From Maniola hyperantus (Eukaryota > Arthropoda > Insecta > Lepidoptera > Nymphalidae), in contig NC_048541.1 of assembly GCF_902806685.2 (NCBI RefSeq), positions 14,084,662 through 14,148,661 of the forward strand: a stretch of 64,000 bases of DNA, written 5' to 3'. How positions within the stretch are numbered: position 1 is the first letter of the stretch; each line of letters begins with the position of its first letter. A model generated the notes under the pieces. It was not told the DNA's origin. It saw only the letters and a program-made list of their open reading frames with translations, and made no database searches. Below are positions 52,993-63,472 of this stretch, in pieces. Made by a program: the position numbers and the translations under genes.

Positions 52993-54880
52993 CTCTCGAC
53001 ATACTGTTCTTGTATATGTTTTTTATTAAGTTGATGTATTTGTTGTGTACACCTTGATTCATTAGAGTTTCCCAGATGGCTTTGTGTTTTAAGGAATCAA
53101 ATGCTTTGTTGTAATCGACGAAACCTATGTAGTAAATTTTATTGTATTCTTTACATTTCTCAAGTAACTGCTTGACAACGTGTATGTGGTCTATAGTCGA
53201 AAAGTTGCTGCGAAAACCAGCCTGTTCTCTTGGCTGGTGTTCATCCAGGACAAATGAAATTCTATTTAAAATAATTTTTGCAAATACCTTATAAAAATTG
53301 GACAGTAGACTAATAGGTCTATAATTTTCGATTTGTGTCTTGTCCCCTTTTTTATGTAAGAGTATGATGGTTGATTGTGTCCATTGTAATGGTATCGTTT
53401 CTCTGACAAGAATCAGGTTGAAGAGGTCTCTTAATACATCAATGATAGCTTCCAATGTACCTTTCAATAGTTCGTTTCTGATTCCGTCTTCGCCGGGAGC
53501 TTTGTCATTTTTTTGAGTTTTTATTGCGTATCTTATTTCGCTTTCTAATATTTCTGGCACAGTTTCGGCATTGACTTCTTGTTCATCAGAAGATTGATTA
53601 GTATTATCTTCCTCTGTATATAAGTCACGGTAAAATTTAGTTGCTACTTTCATTATTTTGGGTCTCTCTGCAATTATTTTTAGTTTCTTATCTATAACAT
53701 TTGGTATCCAAGTCATTTTTTCTCTTAGCTCTTTTAGGCCTTTTTTAATACCACCTGTTTTTTCTATATAATATTTGAATGTTCTTGTCATGTTACTGTT
53801 TCTGTGTTCTTTTATCTCCTTTTTTATCTTTTTGCTTATATCTGCTATTTCTTTCTGCTTATTTTTTCTATCTAGTAACATATTCCTACGTTCATCTATC
53901 AAGGATCTGGCTTTTATTCCTAATTTATCTTTATCTTTACTGGAGATCGCTGCTTCTTTGTTTATATTCTGTAATTCATGCACGAGTTTATCATATTTAT
54001 CTTGCACGGACTTCTGGTTATGGATTTCAGCTAAAGCGGCTTTTAATTCATCTAGTTTATTCTCTGGTATGGGTAAGTCTATTGCATGTATTGGTTGTTT
54101 TATATGTTTCCGTCCTTGCTTTGGCTTTTTGCCATATATGGTAGCTCTAACCATGCGGTGGTTTGTGTTATAGTTAACACTTAATATATCTGTATTTGTA
54201 AAATATTTGGGTTTGTTTGTCAAAACATAATCTATCTCGTTCCTGTATTTTCCGCATGGGGAGATCCAGGTCCATCTGTTTTTTATTTTTTTCTTATATA
54301 CGGTATTCATTATTGTAAAGTTATTTTCTAGAGCAAAATTAATCAGACGATGACCATTTTTGTTTCTCTTTCCTTTGCTATAGTTTCCTATGATATTTTC
54401 TTCTCCTTTTCTTCGTTTTCCTATTTGACTATTAAAGTCCCCCATGACAATTATATTTTTATGAGTGTGTTGTAATGCTAAATTAAGATCTCCATAGAAT
54501 TGATCCTTCAAATTTTCGTCAGATACTTCAGTAGGAGCGTATACCTGTATTATGGTCCAAGTCTCTTCATAGCCTGGTAGCTTTATATTCAATATCGCAA
54601 CACGATCTGATATGCCATGAAAGCTTTCTATTTTTTCTTTAAGTTGTTTTCTGACTATAAATCCGACACCGTACAGTCCTTGTTTCTCACCTTTGTAATA
54701 CAGTATATAGTCATCATATTCTTCAATTTCGTCCCCTATTCTTCTTACTTCACAAATTCCAATAACATCCCATTTAATCTTATCTAGTGCTTTGTCAAAC
54801 TCTACTAAGTGATCATTAGTTCTAAGCGTAAGTACATTCAATGTTGCAATGTGTATATCCATTCTCATAGTACTTTTCAA
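52993..54880 (-). pseudogene. RTE ORF, 5' part: AP endonuclease and RT N-terminal half
   Basis: 629 RTE codons from ATG 54880; the open frame then runs 18 codons into the LTR. Apurinic-endonuclease-like domain, residues 8-250: HIATLNVLTLR, GICEVRR (E44), VYAPTEVS, MGDFNSQIG (D148, N150), RWTWISPCGKYRNEIDYVL (D217) and NTNHRMVRA (H241), the full set of metal and catalytic residues. Lys/Glu-rich linker about 270-400. RT starts about 445: APGEDGIRNELLK, ENYRPISLLSNFYKV (519-533), QAGFRSNFSTIDH and motif A YIGFVDYNKAFDS (584-596; D589). Motifs B and C lie beyond the insertion at 45716-46637, in the same frame. This is the best-preserved LINE in the window, inactivated only by the insertion as far as I can see. 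Confidence 0.88.
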
Positions 54881-54956
54881 TGATTTATTTGAAGGGTTTG
54901 GGGGGTGGTGGTCTATTTCCCCACGGGGACCAGCCGGCTTGAAAATAATAAGAAAT

Positions 54957-55392
54957 GATGGTTACTAAACGTGCCTACCTAACAAGATCTCAAAGTTTTA
55001 AGATACGACCAGTCTGGGTTTTCGATGGAGGTATAATTACATGATTTTAATTAGTTAATGTTTTGCTCACAGTTAACTAAAAGCATGAATGAGGTTGGTT
55101 TCTTCGATGCGAAGTTGCTAAGTTCGATAACAAACTTAGCTTGTCTCAAGTCGAAGCATGCAGTCATTAATTAAAGTTACAAAGTTTCGGAGAAGCATTT
55201 GGGCATCTTATCGGGGCAATATTATGTTTTGCTTTATTATATTTGATGTTTTTAACACAAACGTTATACATGCGTTATATTCGTAACCAATATTATATAT
55301 ATATATTAATAAATATTCACTTAACATTTTAAAAGCCACTTAGGATACGAAATAAGTACTTACATAAATTAATTGAATGATAGCGTTTTTAT
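54957..55392. other. No gene or repeat recognised
   Basis: AT-rich right flank of the RTE. Confidence 0.4.
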
Positions 55393-55900
55393 TAGGGTTT
55401 CGTACCCAAAGGGTAAAACGGGGCCGCATTACTAAGACTCCACTGTCCGTCTGTCTGTCTGTCCATGTGTCACCAGGCTGTATCTCATGAATCGTGATAG
55501 GTAGACAGCTGTTGAAATTTTCACAGATGATGTATTTCTGTTGCCGCTATAACAGCAAATACTAAATAACAGAATAAATTTTTTAAAGACTGCTCGTTTG
55601 CTCGAAATTAAATGAAAAACCAGTCAAATGTGAGTCGGATTCACAACTACGGGTTCTGTACCATAATATTATAACACTATGTTATATTTTTTTGAAATCA
55701 GCATGGCGGCCATTTGGAAATTCGCCATCTTGGTTATTTGTTATTATAGCGGCAGTAGAAGTAGGCGCACAGCTGCACACTCTGTTAAAATTTCAACTCT
55801 CTATCTAGTAAAGTTCATGAGGTCAGCCCGCTGACAGACAGACGGACGGACAGATGGTCGGATAGGGGAGGCTTAGTAATACGAACCCTAAAAGTAGATC
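55393..55900. mobile_element. Two partial (GTCY)n MITEs, facing each other
   Basis: 55393-55540 (+): TTAGGGTTTCGTACCCAAAG, then CCGTCTGTCTGTCTGTCC. 55612-55900 (-): AAAAACCAGTCAAATGTGAG to CTGACAGACAGACGGACGGA and GAACCCTAAAA. A subfamily with a shorter terminal hairpin (GTACCCAAAGGGTAA) than the copies at 8945 and 12530. Confidence 0.65.
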
Positions 55901-55924
55901 GCTAACGGTGAATGCTATTCGCAA

Positions 55925-56152
55925 TCTTTGACCACCACTACCCCTATTATAACTGCAAAAGTGTGTTTGTTTGTTGGTTTGTTGGTTTGTCCTTCAATCA
56001 CGTCACAACGGAGCAATGGATCGACGTGATTTTTTGCTTGGGTATAGTCAAAGACCTGGAGAGTGACATAAGCTACTTTTTATCACCAAAGAGTTCCCAC
56101 AGGATTTTCAAAAACCTAATTCCACGCGGACGAAGTCGCGGGTGTTAGCTAG
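55925..56152 (+). mobile_element. CAACGG Helitron, intact ends
   Basis: TCTTTGACCACCACTACCCC after A55924; CAACGGAGCAATGGATCGAC; CGCGGACGAAGTCGCGGGTG TTAG CTAG (56149-56152), then T. Confidence 0.8.
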
Positions 56153-56885
56153 TAAATTTTATATAACTAACCGCAATATGTTAATCTCCCATGCTGGTTA
56201 ATTCAAAAAGAGTGCCTTCTCGTATATTTTTATGTGAAAAGAAATACAGCATATTCCAAACCCATTTACAGCCCTCGAAATGCATATAATATCTGTGATA
56301 TTGACAGTTTCGTCACGATCGCATTACGCATTCAGACGAGGTGCTGAACTAAGCACCGCGGTGAGTGCTGCCACTTGATCCCAAGCTTAAGTTTCGCGTC
56401 GCTGATAAAAAATTACGAAACGTTTTACCTTTCATCAATATGTGCCACGCTTTTCCAATAACGGCTTTTGTGTGCGATGTTTAACCGATTTTTTCAAGAG
56501 CGTTAGGAACTTTCGGAACTTCATTCCATTATATCGTCAACGTCACATATTTTAACATATTCGTTTTTGCCAGCGTTCTGGTTACATTCTGTATAATTTA
56601 CTATCAATGATTCTTAAACGAACCGAGTGCCGTAAAAACTCATGTCGAAAATTTGTTGAAAATCCCCAGGAACTGTGTTTAAATGCTATTTTCACGGCAG
56701 CGCAAGCACAAAAAGCCTTTGCTCTTTGAATTGAGCCAGCTTGGTTCGAGGACCTTTTAGTTTTTTGAATGAAACTTTTGTCCTTTGCATGTACATCGGC
56801 TTTTGGGTAAAAGTGTTAACCACCTTACCTTTTAGCAACAAAATACGGTCCATACATTGAATGAAATAAATTTAGTGCATGAAAT
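56153..56885. other. No gene or repeat recognised
   Basis: Unique-looking sequence; no domain-bearing frame. Confidence 0.4.
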
Positions 56886-57077
56886 TTTTGTCGGCGTGGA
56901 CTACTCAAATTTCGAACCCCTATTTTACCCCTTTAGGAGTTGAATTTTCAAAAATCCTTTCTTAGCGGATGTCTACGTCATAATAACTAACTGCATGCCA
57001 ATTTTCAGTCCGATCCGTCCAGTAGTTTAAGCTGTGCGTTGATAGATCAGTCAGTCAGTTACGTTTTCGTTTTAAAT
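56886..57077 (-). mobile_element. (GACT)n Helitron, 3'-truncated
   Basis: The plus strand starts inside TTTTTGTCGGCGTGGACTAC (hairpin lost) and runs to CAGTCAGTTACGTTTTCG. Confidence 0.7.
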
Positions 57078-57092
57078 CCATTTAAATTTCAG

Positions 57093-57262
57093 AGCCTCAA
57101 TAGCTCAACCGGTATAGGAGTGGACTGAAAACCGAAAGGTCGACGGTTCAAACCCCGCCCGTTGCACTATTGTCGTACCTACCCCTAGCACAAGCCTGAC
57201 GCTTAATTGGAGAGAAAAGGGGAATATTAGTCATTTAACATGGCTAATATTCTTAAAAAAAA
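57093..57262 (+). mobile_element. tRNA-Phe-like SINE, second copy
   Basis: GCCTCAATAGCTCAACCGGT, GACTGAAAACCGAAAGG (anticodon GAA), GGTTCAAACCCC, then the SINE tail TTAGTCATTTAACATGGCTA ATATTC and a long A-run. It differs from 20003-20172 at only a few positions. Confidence 0.82.
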
Positions 57263-57297
57263 AAAAAAATTAAAAAAAAAATAGATTTAAAAAAAAA

Positions 57298-57600
57298 GTT
57301 GTGATAGCCTAGCTGTTAGGACGTCCGCCTCCTAATCGGAAGTCTGAGGTTCGCCCCGGGCACACACGTCCAACTTTCCGGAGTTATGTGCGTTTTAAGT
57401 AATTAAATATCACTTGCTTCAACGGTGAAGGAAAACATCGAGAGGAAACCTGGGTGCCTGAGAGTTTTTCATAATGTTCTCAAAGGTGTGTCAAGTCTGC
57501 TCCGCACATGGCCAGACTATGGCCAAAACTCTTCGCACTCTGAGAGGAGACCCGTGCTCTGCAATGAGCCAGCGGGTTGATCATGATGATAATGTATAAA
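57298..57600 (+). mobile_element. tRNA-derived SINE, directly after another SINE
   Basis: GTTGTGATAGCCTAGCTGTT head, GAGGTTCGCCCCGGGCAC (mutated B box), CGGTGAAGGAAAACATCGAG, and GCGGGTTGATCATGATGATA tail. Only an A-rich spacer separates it from the SINE at 57093-57262. Confidence 0.8.
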
Positions 57601-57850
57601 TTATTGCAATATAAGTAGGTGTTTTTATTCTAACAGGTAGTGAACTATTGGTAGTTACTAGTTTCTTTAAAACTTACCAAACTTTTGCAAGTTTTGCACT
57701 AATCATGTCTGGAAAATTCTTGCATTGAATAGTACATTGCATGTGATATTGAACTAGTCTATACGCGGCATCAGAGCTGAACTTTGTGAACGTCATCAGC
57801 ATATTATTTACTTCGATGCGACCGATACAGCCTTACTTAAGGCGGTTTAA

Positions 57851-58339
57851 GGCGCCATCTCCACAGACGCGAGAATCGCAACGAGTCTATCCTACTATCG
57901 TCGGATAATCCCCATTGTACAACGATAATTCCGCCAGCATGTCGTCGCGACTCGCTACGAAACGCCACGAGATCGCAACGGATCGCCGCGTGACGTGACC
58001 GCAACGCCTCGTTGAGTCTCTCACTTGTCACGTGACGTGGCGGTATCGTCGCAAGACTCAACGTCGCGAGACGCAACAAGTCCACAACGTTATACTCGTC
58101 CAGACTCCAGAGCTCATCGTATCTCCGCGATAATATCGTCCTGTGGAGATTTGCCCATAAAAGTTGTATTAATTTGTCGTCATTTATTTATTTATTTATA
58201 TACTAGCGCTTGGATGCAATCAGACCTAGTGGCAAGTGATGATGCAGCCTAAGATGGAGCGCGCTTGCCTAGAAGATGCCTATGCACTCTTGACATGGTG
58301 AGAATATCGCCGCGATTTCTCGACCGTGGAGATGCCGCC
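57851..58339. mobile_element. MITE(s) with ATCTCCAC inverted ends, SINE tail nested
   Basis: Left GGCGCCATCTCCACAGACGC; outer right end ACCGTGGAGATGCCGCC (to 58339). An inner end CTGTGGAGATTTGCCC (to 58156) also pairs with the left, so this is either one element with an internal repeat or two adjacent ones. CG-rich interior with many TCGCAACG/CGTTGCGA motifs. Confidence 0.6.
58187..58275 (-). mobile_element. SINE 3' tail, diverged
   Basis: TTATTTATTTATATACTAGC, then TGCAATCAGACCTAGTGGCA and AGTGATGATGCAGCCTAAGA, the tail of the 6238-6479 family or a close relative. Confidence 0.55.
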
Positions 58340-58621
58340 TAGTGTGGGAAAAGAAAATAGGTATGGACATGGTTGTTTGAAATGTTGAAATGTTTTTTCT
58401 TTGCGCAATAGTTTTGCGAGTTTTGCTTTTAGTAAAGTTTCGAAGAACTAGTCTCTGGTCTCTACGTTGGCACTTTTCAGTTTTGCACAAACTTAGGTTT
58501 GAGGTAGACTGAAGAGAAGTTTGCTGTATCTCGGCCTTTGATGTGGAAAATTGTTGTTCATTTTACCCATGTTTGAGATGTCTATTCGTGTCCTGTTTTT
58601 TCGTATCTATTTGTATTATAT
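58340..58621. other. No gene recognised
   Basis: Left flank of the Gypsy element. The last bases ATAT (58618-58621) are its target duplication. Confidence 0.45.
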
Positions 58622-58886
58622 ATTTAGGTACGGAAGTAAAATTCAATTAAAAACACACAATTTATTAACACAAAACCAAATACTTTTACAATTATCAAAC
58701 TTTTAATGATTGGAACAAAATTTAACACGTAAGACACAAAAAGTAAAAGTCGGAAATAAAGAAAACCATAATTCAAACCAGACCACGTTGATTACAGCAC
58801 AAAAATCAGCAGCGAAATGAGCCTCGTACTTGGGCGCACCTCGCTTTTATAGCTAAGCTCATTAAGAGAGGTGGCGTGACCTAAGA
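58622..58886 (-). repeat. Gypsy 3' LTR (265 bp)
   Basis: Minus strand begins TCTTAGGTCACGCCACCTCT and ends CTTCCGTACCTAAAT. Preceded by AGTCAGGAGAGGCCG, a candidate polypurine tract. Confidence 0.82.
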
Positions 58887-59328
58887 CGGCCTCTCCTGAC
58901 TGTGCGGCGTCCTCGCCCGCCATCATAGCCAGAAAAGGTCGTGAGATCTTCTCTGCGGAGACTTGCAGCTGGTGCCGCAACGCTGTCGGCGTGCGGTGCG
59001 TGAGGGAAGACCGGTGAGGAGCTCGCCGAAAGGAGCGATGACTCTGCCTCTACCGCTGGAGGTGCCGGGGCAGACTCAGGTGCGGAAGGAGGACCAGCAC
59101 CTGGGCCAACTACTTCATAGTCATCACCTGAAATTAGCTTCGATATAGCACAACTCCATAGCTATAAATGGTAACACAATGGGTAAGCAATTCGAAATGC
59201 GACTTAGTATTCGCTAGACAAATAGATAAATCATTTAGTTTTATGGGGTGTCCGTATCACCCAGAGGAGGTGACACCTATCAACCTATGAGACGTCTCAA
59301 ACCTAGCGCGCGCTTCTTCTCGTCATCT

Positions 59329-59660
59329 TCAGACCGCCAGACTCGGGGAACGGTCTCAGACCGCCAGACTCGGGGAACGGTCTCAGACCGCCAGACTCGG
59401 GGAACGGTCTCAGACCGCCAGACTCGGGCAACGGTCTATGGAGCAGGAACTTGAGATGACCTTCATCAGACCACCAGACTCGGGCAACGGTCTCAGACCA
59501 CCAGACTCGGGCAACGGTCTATGGAGCAGGAACTTGAGATGAACTTCATCAGACCACCAGACTCGGGCAACGGTCTCAGACCACCAGACTCGGGCAACGG
59601 TCTATGGAGCAGGAACTTGAGATGACCATCATCAGACCACCGGGCTCGGGCAACAGTCTA
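59329..59660. repeat. 27-bp minisatellite with 83-bp higher-order unit
   Basis: CAGACCGCCAGACTCGGGGA ACGGTCT occurs four times in a row (59329-59440). Then pairs of the 27-bp unit (CAGACCACCAGACTCGGGCA form) alternate with a 29-bp ATGGAGCAGGAACTTGAGAT spacer, an 83-bp period. As 83 is not a multiple of 3, no frame persists. Confidence 0.85.
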
Positions 59661-59879
59661 TGAAAGTGCATCTCAACCAGCCACCGTTGAACTTCCCTTG
59701 AGGAGTAAAGCATTACCGTGATTTGTTTAGTCATAGCACAAAAATAGATGTCGTGGATCAGTCCGTCAGTAGATAAGTACGTAAGGGAGCAAGCAAGGCC
59801 TTTTTAGTAAGGAGGGTGAGAGTTTTGGGGCTATGATTAACAAAATCACGACTTTCATCTTCACCACCACAAAGTAGTC

Positions 59880-61134
59880 AACAAGCTGAACTTACATTCG
59901 AAGAAGGCACCACACGCATCCGGGCACCACTCTCCTTGCCAGGGCACCATGCCCTCCGCCGCCACCTGAGCGGTCTTGCCATACGACCCACTCAGCAGCT
60001 CCAGCTCGTAGCAGCCGATTCAGGACCTTGTATGGACCTCACATGCCAGAGTCAAACTTCCCCGTTGACTGGGAATACTTGATCACCAACACCATGCCTC
60101 CAGCCTTCAACACGCGAGGCGGACGACGATTCTGGTTAGCATAGGCATCCTGCCGGGACTGATTTTACCTCAGCAGCTTACTTGCCCTGGAGCGTCACAT
60201 TTCACGCCATGCCGCTCGATCAAGCCGTGCAGTTTCTGCAACCACATTGTTGTGTGCTGGTGAGGAACTCTGGAGACCTGCTTGTTTGATATACAAGCCA
60301 GGCAGTGAACCACATGCTTGACTACGAACTCACGTAGCCCAAGAAACCAGAAGTACTTCAGGATCAGGTCCAGAGTCTTTTCGACAAAGACTTGCAGCAG
60401 ACTAAGACGGTATCACGAAAACCACGCTTCCGCTCCTACTGGTGAGTAGCGGTAATAGAGCGTAACACTTTAGTACACATACCGATGAGAGTCTAGCTGT
60501 CCCACTTACAGATACTCGACGAGCGTGTCCTGATCTGCGACCTGCACCATCTAAACCCAGTTGCTCGGCTTGGCGATGCCGTTGACTTAAAGGGTTGCAG
60601 ATAGTCGCCACAACACATCATCGTGCGCTTTTAGTACTCAAAGGCGAAGATGAAGTCATAAATCCACTTACGGGTAACGCGCAGTAGCAGCAGCGCTCGG
60701 TGGCTGTGAAAGCGTTGTAGACGGTCACACCCTTAAACTGAAGACAAACCAAATGGTGGCGGAAGTGTTGACTGCCAACGCTTCTAGCACGTAGGAGTAC
60801 TACCTACTCACTGCACCCTGGGTAAACCTTGCTAAAACAGGCGACCACACGCTTCTTGCCGTCGTTGTGGATCCACCTCAGCGCCGGGCCATAGCCGATG
60901 CTGCTGAAGTCAGTGTGCACCTCTGTTGGCAAATCTGTCAAGACTGCTACCTTGGACTCAGTGGTGAGTCGCCGAGTGATGTCCTGAGATACCTTTTCCT
61001 GCTCTGGCCTCAATGAAAAGGAACCTCTTTTTCCGACAGACGTGCAAGGCAGGCTGTCTGGATAGCATACTCCTCAACGTAGCGCCTAAAGTACCCAGCT
61101 AGATCTTAGATTGCCAGATTTGTTTGATGTACTC
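59880..61134 (-). pseudogene. Gypsy pol remnant: RT thumb, RNase H, integrase
   Basis: On the minus strand, in order: RT thumb GYFRRYVEEYAIQTACLARL (near 61090), RNase H PTEVHTDFSSIGYGPALRW and GKKRVVACFSK (60820-60930; the usual D-A-S-S is D-F-S-S), an RNase H end with VYNAFTATER, integrase zinc-finger LREFVVKHVVHCLAC (near 60330), and the integrase C-terminal YELELLSGSYGKTAQVAAEG followed by VPWQGEWCPDACGAFFE (near 59900-60010). Stops and frame changes separate these blocks and the integrase catalytic core is missing. The element cannot code for pol. Confidence 0.8.
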
Positions 61135-61584
61135 AAGGGGTAAGGACTTTACCTACGTTATGGCCTTGTCTTAAAGACTCGGCCTCGCCTGACCCTAACA
61201 AATGAATCTGATCAAAATGGCAAAATCGGAAACAATCGGTAACGGGAATTATCAGATTTTCTAAAAGAGTTGAATCTACCCACGTTACATAATTTACGAA
61301 CGCACTACAGTGCGTCACTGACTCGCATATTATACGAAACACCTTTAAGTCCAAGACGGTATGCGTAGGTAACGTGATTTACTACAACACATTACACATA
61401 CCTATCGAAATCATGGACACTAACTTTAAAAAGAACATTCTCACCAATCAGCTCGTACAAGGGCTCGGCAGCGCTTATGCAAGCCCCACGGCACGCGCGG
61501 TATCATGCCAAAATACCAGTGAGCCGCTATGCTCGCAAGAGGCACCATAGCCCGCAGCGGCGCACGCAGCGCAGTACCACCAGC

Positions 61585-61745
61585 GCGCCGTCACGCTCGT
61601 GCAGTGCGCAGAGAGGCGCGGCAGCTGCGCGACACGGAACAGCAACGCCAGCGCACCGTCACGCTCGTGCAGAGCGCAGAAAGGCGCGGCAGCGGCGCAG
61701 CACGGCGCAGCAACGCCAGCGCGTCGTCACGCTCGTGCAGAGTTC
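61585..61745. repeat. 68-bp GC-rich tandem repeat
   Basis: GTCACGCTCGTGCAG recurs at 61590, 61658 and 61726 (68-bp period), each followed by CGCAGA(G/A)AGGCGCGGCAG. About 2.5 copies inside the Gypsy element; overlapping open frames on both strands are by-products. Confidence 0.85.
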
Positions 61746-63207
61746 CAAAGCCCGCAGCCAAGCGTGCAGCATTGCGTCGGAACATTCGAGAAAAGAAAGA
61801 TAAATGTGGGCACTATGTTCGAATCATGTTCGAATATAAGTATTTCCCAGTTGGTTTAGTACATCTGTCCTTATTACGACAGGTCTACCTATTTATACAA
61901 CGATCTAACACCACATGAAGATTGATTTCTAATCTTATGTCAGGAAGCTCAATTTTTGTATCTCGTGGCAAAAATAATTGTTGAGCAAAAACTCATCTAC
62001 CTACATTACGGTTACTCTTTTTACAAAACTAACACTGAACTGCATCAAAGTCGATGTTTTAGATTTTCGATAAGTTTTAACTTTTCGTACAGTAGGTAGG
62101 TACACTTTGTGATCCTAATTTTCACACAGAAAACAGCGTGATTGGAAAGTACTATGACTAAGACTACGCTTTCTAGTCTTAAACTGCAAATTTAAATTGC
62201 GGTTATCTTGGTGAGATACTTCATGAAGTGACTAATGGACCGACATAAATGTTCTTAATCTTAATATCGACCTTTCGTGGGCACAGCGGAATAAATTCCG
62301 TTTTAAAATGATCTAAGACTGATCATAACAAAACCCTTTTGTACAAGTTCCAATACACGAGACTACCTCCCGGCTATGCCATCGGTTGAGGTTACGAACA
62401 TGATCAACTTTTTTACACCATGCATCAACATCATTAAAAATCGAGACCAAAAATAAAGACATGGTTGGATCTCACCTGGTTAATTCCACTACGTTCCACT
62501 AATTGTACGACACCGACTTAGCACGCCTTTGTTCATTATTCAATTTACGTGAATTACTTTTATACTTAAATCGATTAGCAGATTTAGACGATGGCATTAT
62601 TAATTCACAAAAACACGTAGGGTAGACGTGAAAACTTTTAGACAAAAATTCAATTTGGACAAGAACACTTGAACTAGATACGTTCACGTGGCCAATACGT
62701 GCTTAGCCATACAGCCAAAGGTATAGGTACTTGACTCTAAAGATTTAATTGCAGTAACTTCATCTTGTGCGGAACAAGGTGCGGAAACGGGAGTGTTGGA
62801 TTCTGTTTGAACGGTCACAGTGTTACCGAGACGATTAATATTACACTCGCGTTTAGTTACTACCGAGGTTAAACTATTTTCGACAAGTCTCAACACGTTT
62901 TTCTCGATCGCGGAGTATTGATTCATTATTGAGTGCAACGTTTGGATAAAAACACGACTAAGTGCGTGATGTCGCGACCTATATCTAGGCCCTGCTGTTT
63001 CACATCAACGTGGTCTGCTTTGAAAACTTCGAGTTTGATCACGGCACATCACGGCTACGATCGCGGTTACGATACCCGCGATCCGACATTGTACAAGAAA
63101 AACGACAAAAATTTAAAGGTTAGAATTTTGTTCCAATTTAAGCAAACTGATTGTCAGTGACTAGATTTTAACTATAGTGGGCTATTGAATAGGAATCCCA
63201 GTTCTGA
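61746..63207 (-). other. Gypsy 5' interior, gag region not resolved
   Basis: Expected to hold gag on the minus strand. The only notable frame is 84 codons at 62684-62938 (MHSIMNQYSAIEKNVLRLVE at the start), which I cannot match to a gag domain. No zinc knuckle is visible. The remainder is AT-rich and unrecognised. Confidence 0.35.
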
Positions 63208-63472
63208 ATTTAGGTACGGAAGTAAAATTCAATTAAAAACACACAATTTATTAACACAAAACCAAATACTTTTACAATTATCAAACTTTTAATGATTGGA
63301 ACAAAATTTAACACGTAAGACACAAAAAGTAAAAGTCGGAAATAAAGAAAACCATAATTCAAACCAGACCACGTTGATTACAGCACAAAAATCAGCAGCG
63401 AAATGAGCCTCGTACTTGGGCGCACCTCGCTTTTATAGCTAAGCTCATTAAGAGAGGTGGCGTGACCTAAGA
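63208..63472 (-). repeat. Gypsy 5' LTR (265 bp) with TATA box
   Basis: TATAAAA on the minus strand (63431-63437) would start transcripts about 35 bp into the LTR. AATAAA (63247-63252, minus) is the polyadenylation signal. Identical by eye to 58622-58886. Confidence 0.82.

Larger units (their letters stand above)
45583..54944 (-). mobile_element. Full-length RTE-type LINE, split by a BEL/Pao element
   Basis: ATAATAAGAAAT occurs at 45571-45582 and 54945-54956, a 12-bp target duplication around the element. Minus strand: short 5' UTR from 54944 (AAGCCGGCTGGTCCCCGTGG), one ORF from ATG 54880, stop at 45716-45718, then a 3' UTR and AATA/AAAT-rich tail at 45583-45602. Removing the BEL/Pao element and one 5-bp target copy (6,360 bp) leaves about 3.0 kb, the usual RTE length. 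Confidence 0.85.
58622..63472 (-). mobile_element. Gypsy-type LTR retrotransposon, defective pol
   Basis: Direct repeats 58622-58886 and 63208-63472 (265 bp, identical by eye) bound a 4.85-kb element. ATAT lies outside each end (58618-58621 and 63473-63476), a 4-bp duplication as in Gypsy elements. The minus orientation follows from TATAAAA upstream of AATAAA within the LTR, a purine tract AGGAGAGG just inside the 58886 side, and minus-strand pol remnants. The LTR ends are unusual: TTAGGT/ACCTAA inverted hexamers near the edges, not TG/CA. The interior carries two GC-rich minisatellites and a heavily broken pol. Confidence 0.82.

Noticed and set aside
53775..54173. Two antisense frames of 120-130 codons inside the RTE ORF, Phe/Leu/Ser-rich and membrane-like
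   Set aside because: They are shadows of the Lys/Glu-rich linker of the RTE protein on the opposite strand.
58025..58252. 75-codon plus-strand frame in the CG-rich MITE interior
   Set aside because: It lies across MITE repeats and a SINE tail; no protein feature.
59329..59660. CRISPR-like array (27-bp repeats)
   Set aside because: The repeats are head to tail without unique spacers, the 29-bp interval is itself repeated, and the context is a eukaryotic retroelement.
61477..61918. Overlapping Arg/Ala-rich frames of 60-129 codons
   Set aside because: They are products of the 68-bp GC-rich repeat inside the Gypsy element.
62335..62385. Plus-strand segment resembling a Gypsy RT motif (FQYTRLPPGYAIG)
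   Set aside because: It is on the strand opposite to the element's other pol remnants, very short and followed by a stop. I cannot separate a rearranged fragment from chance.
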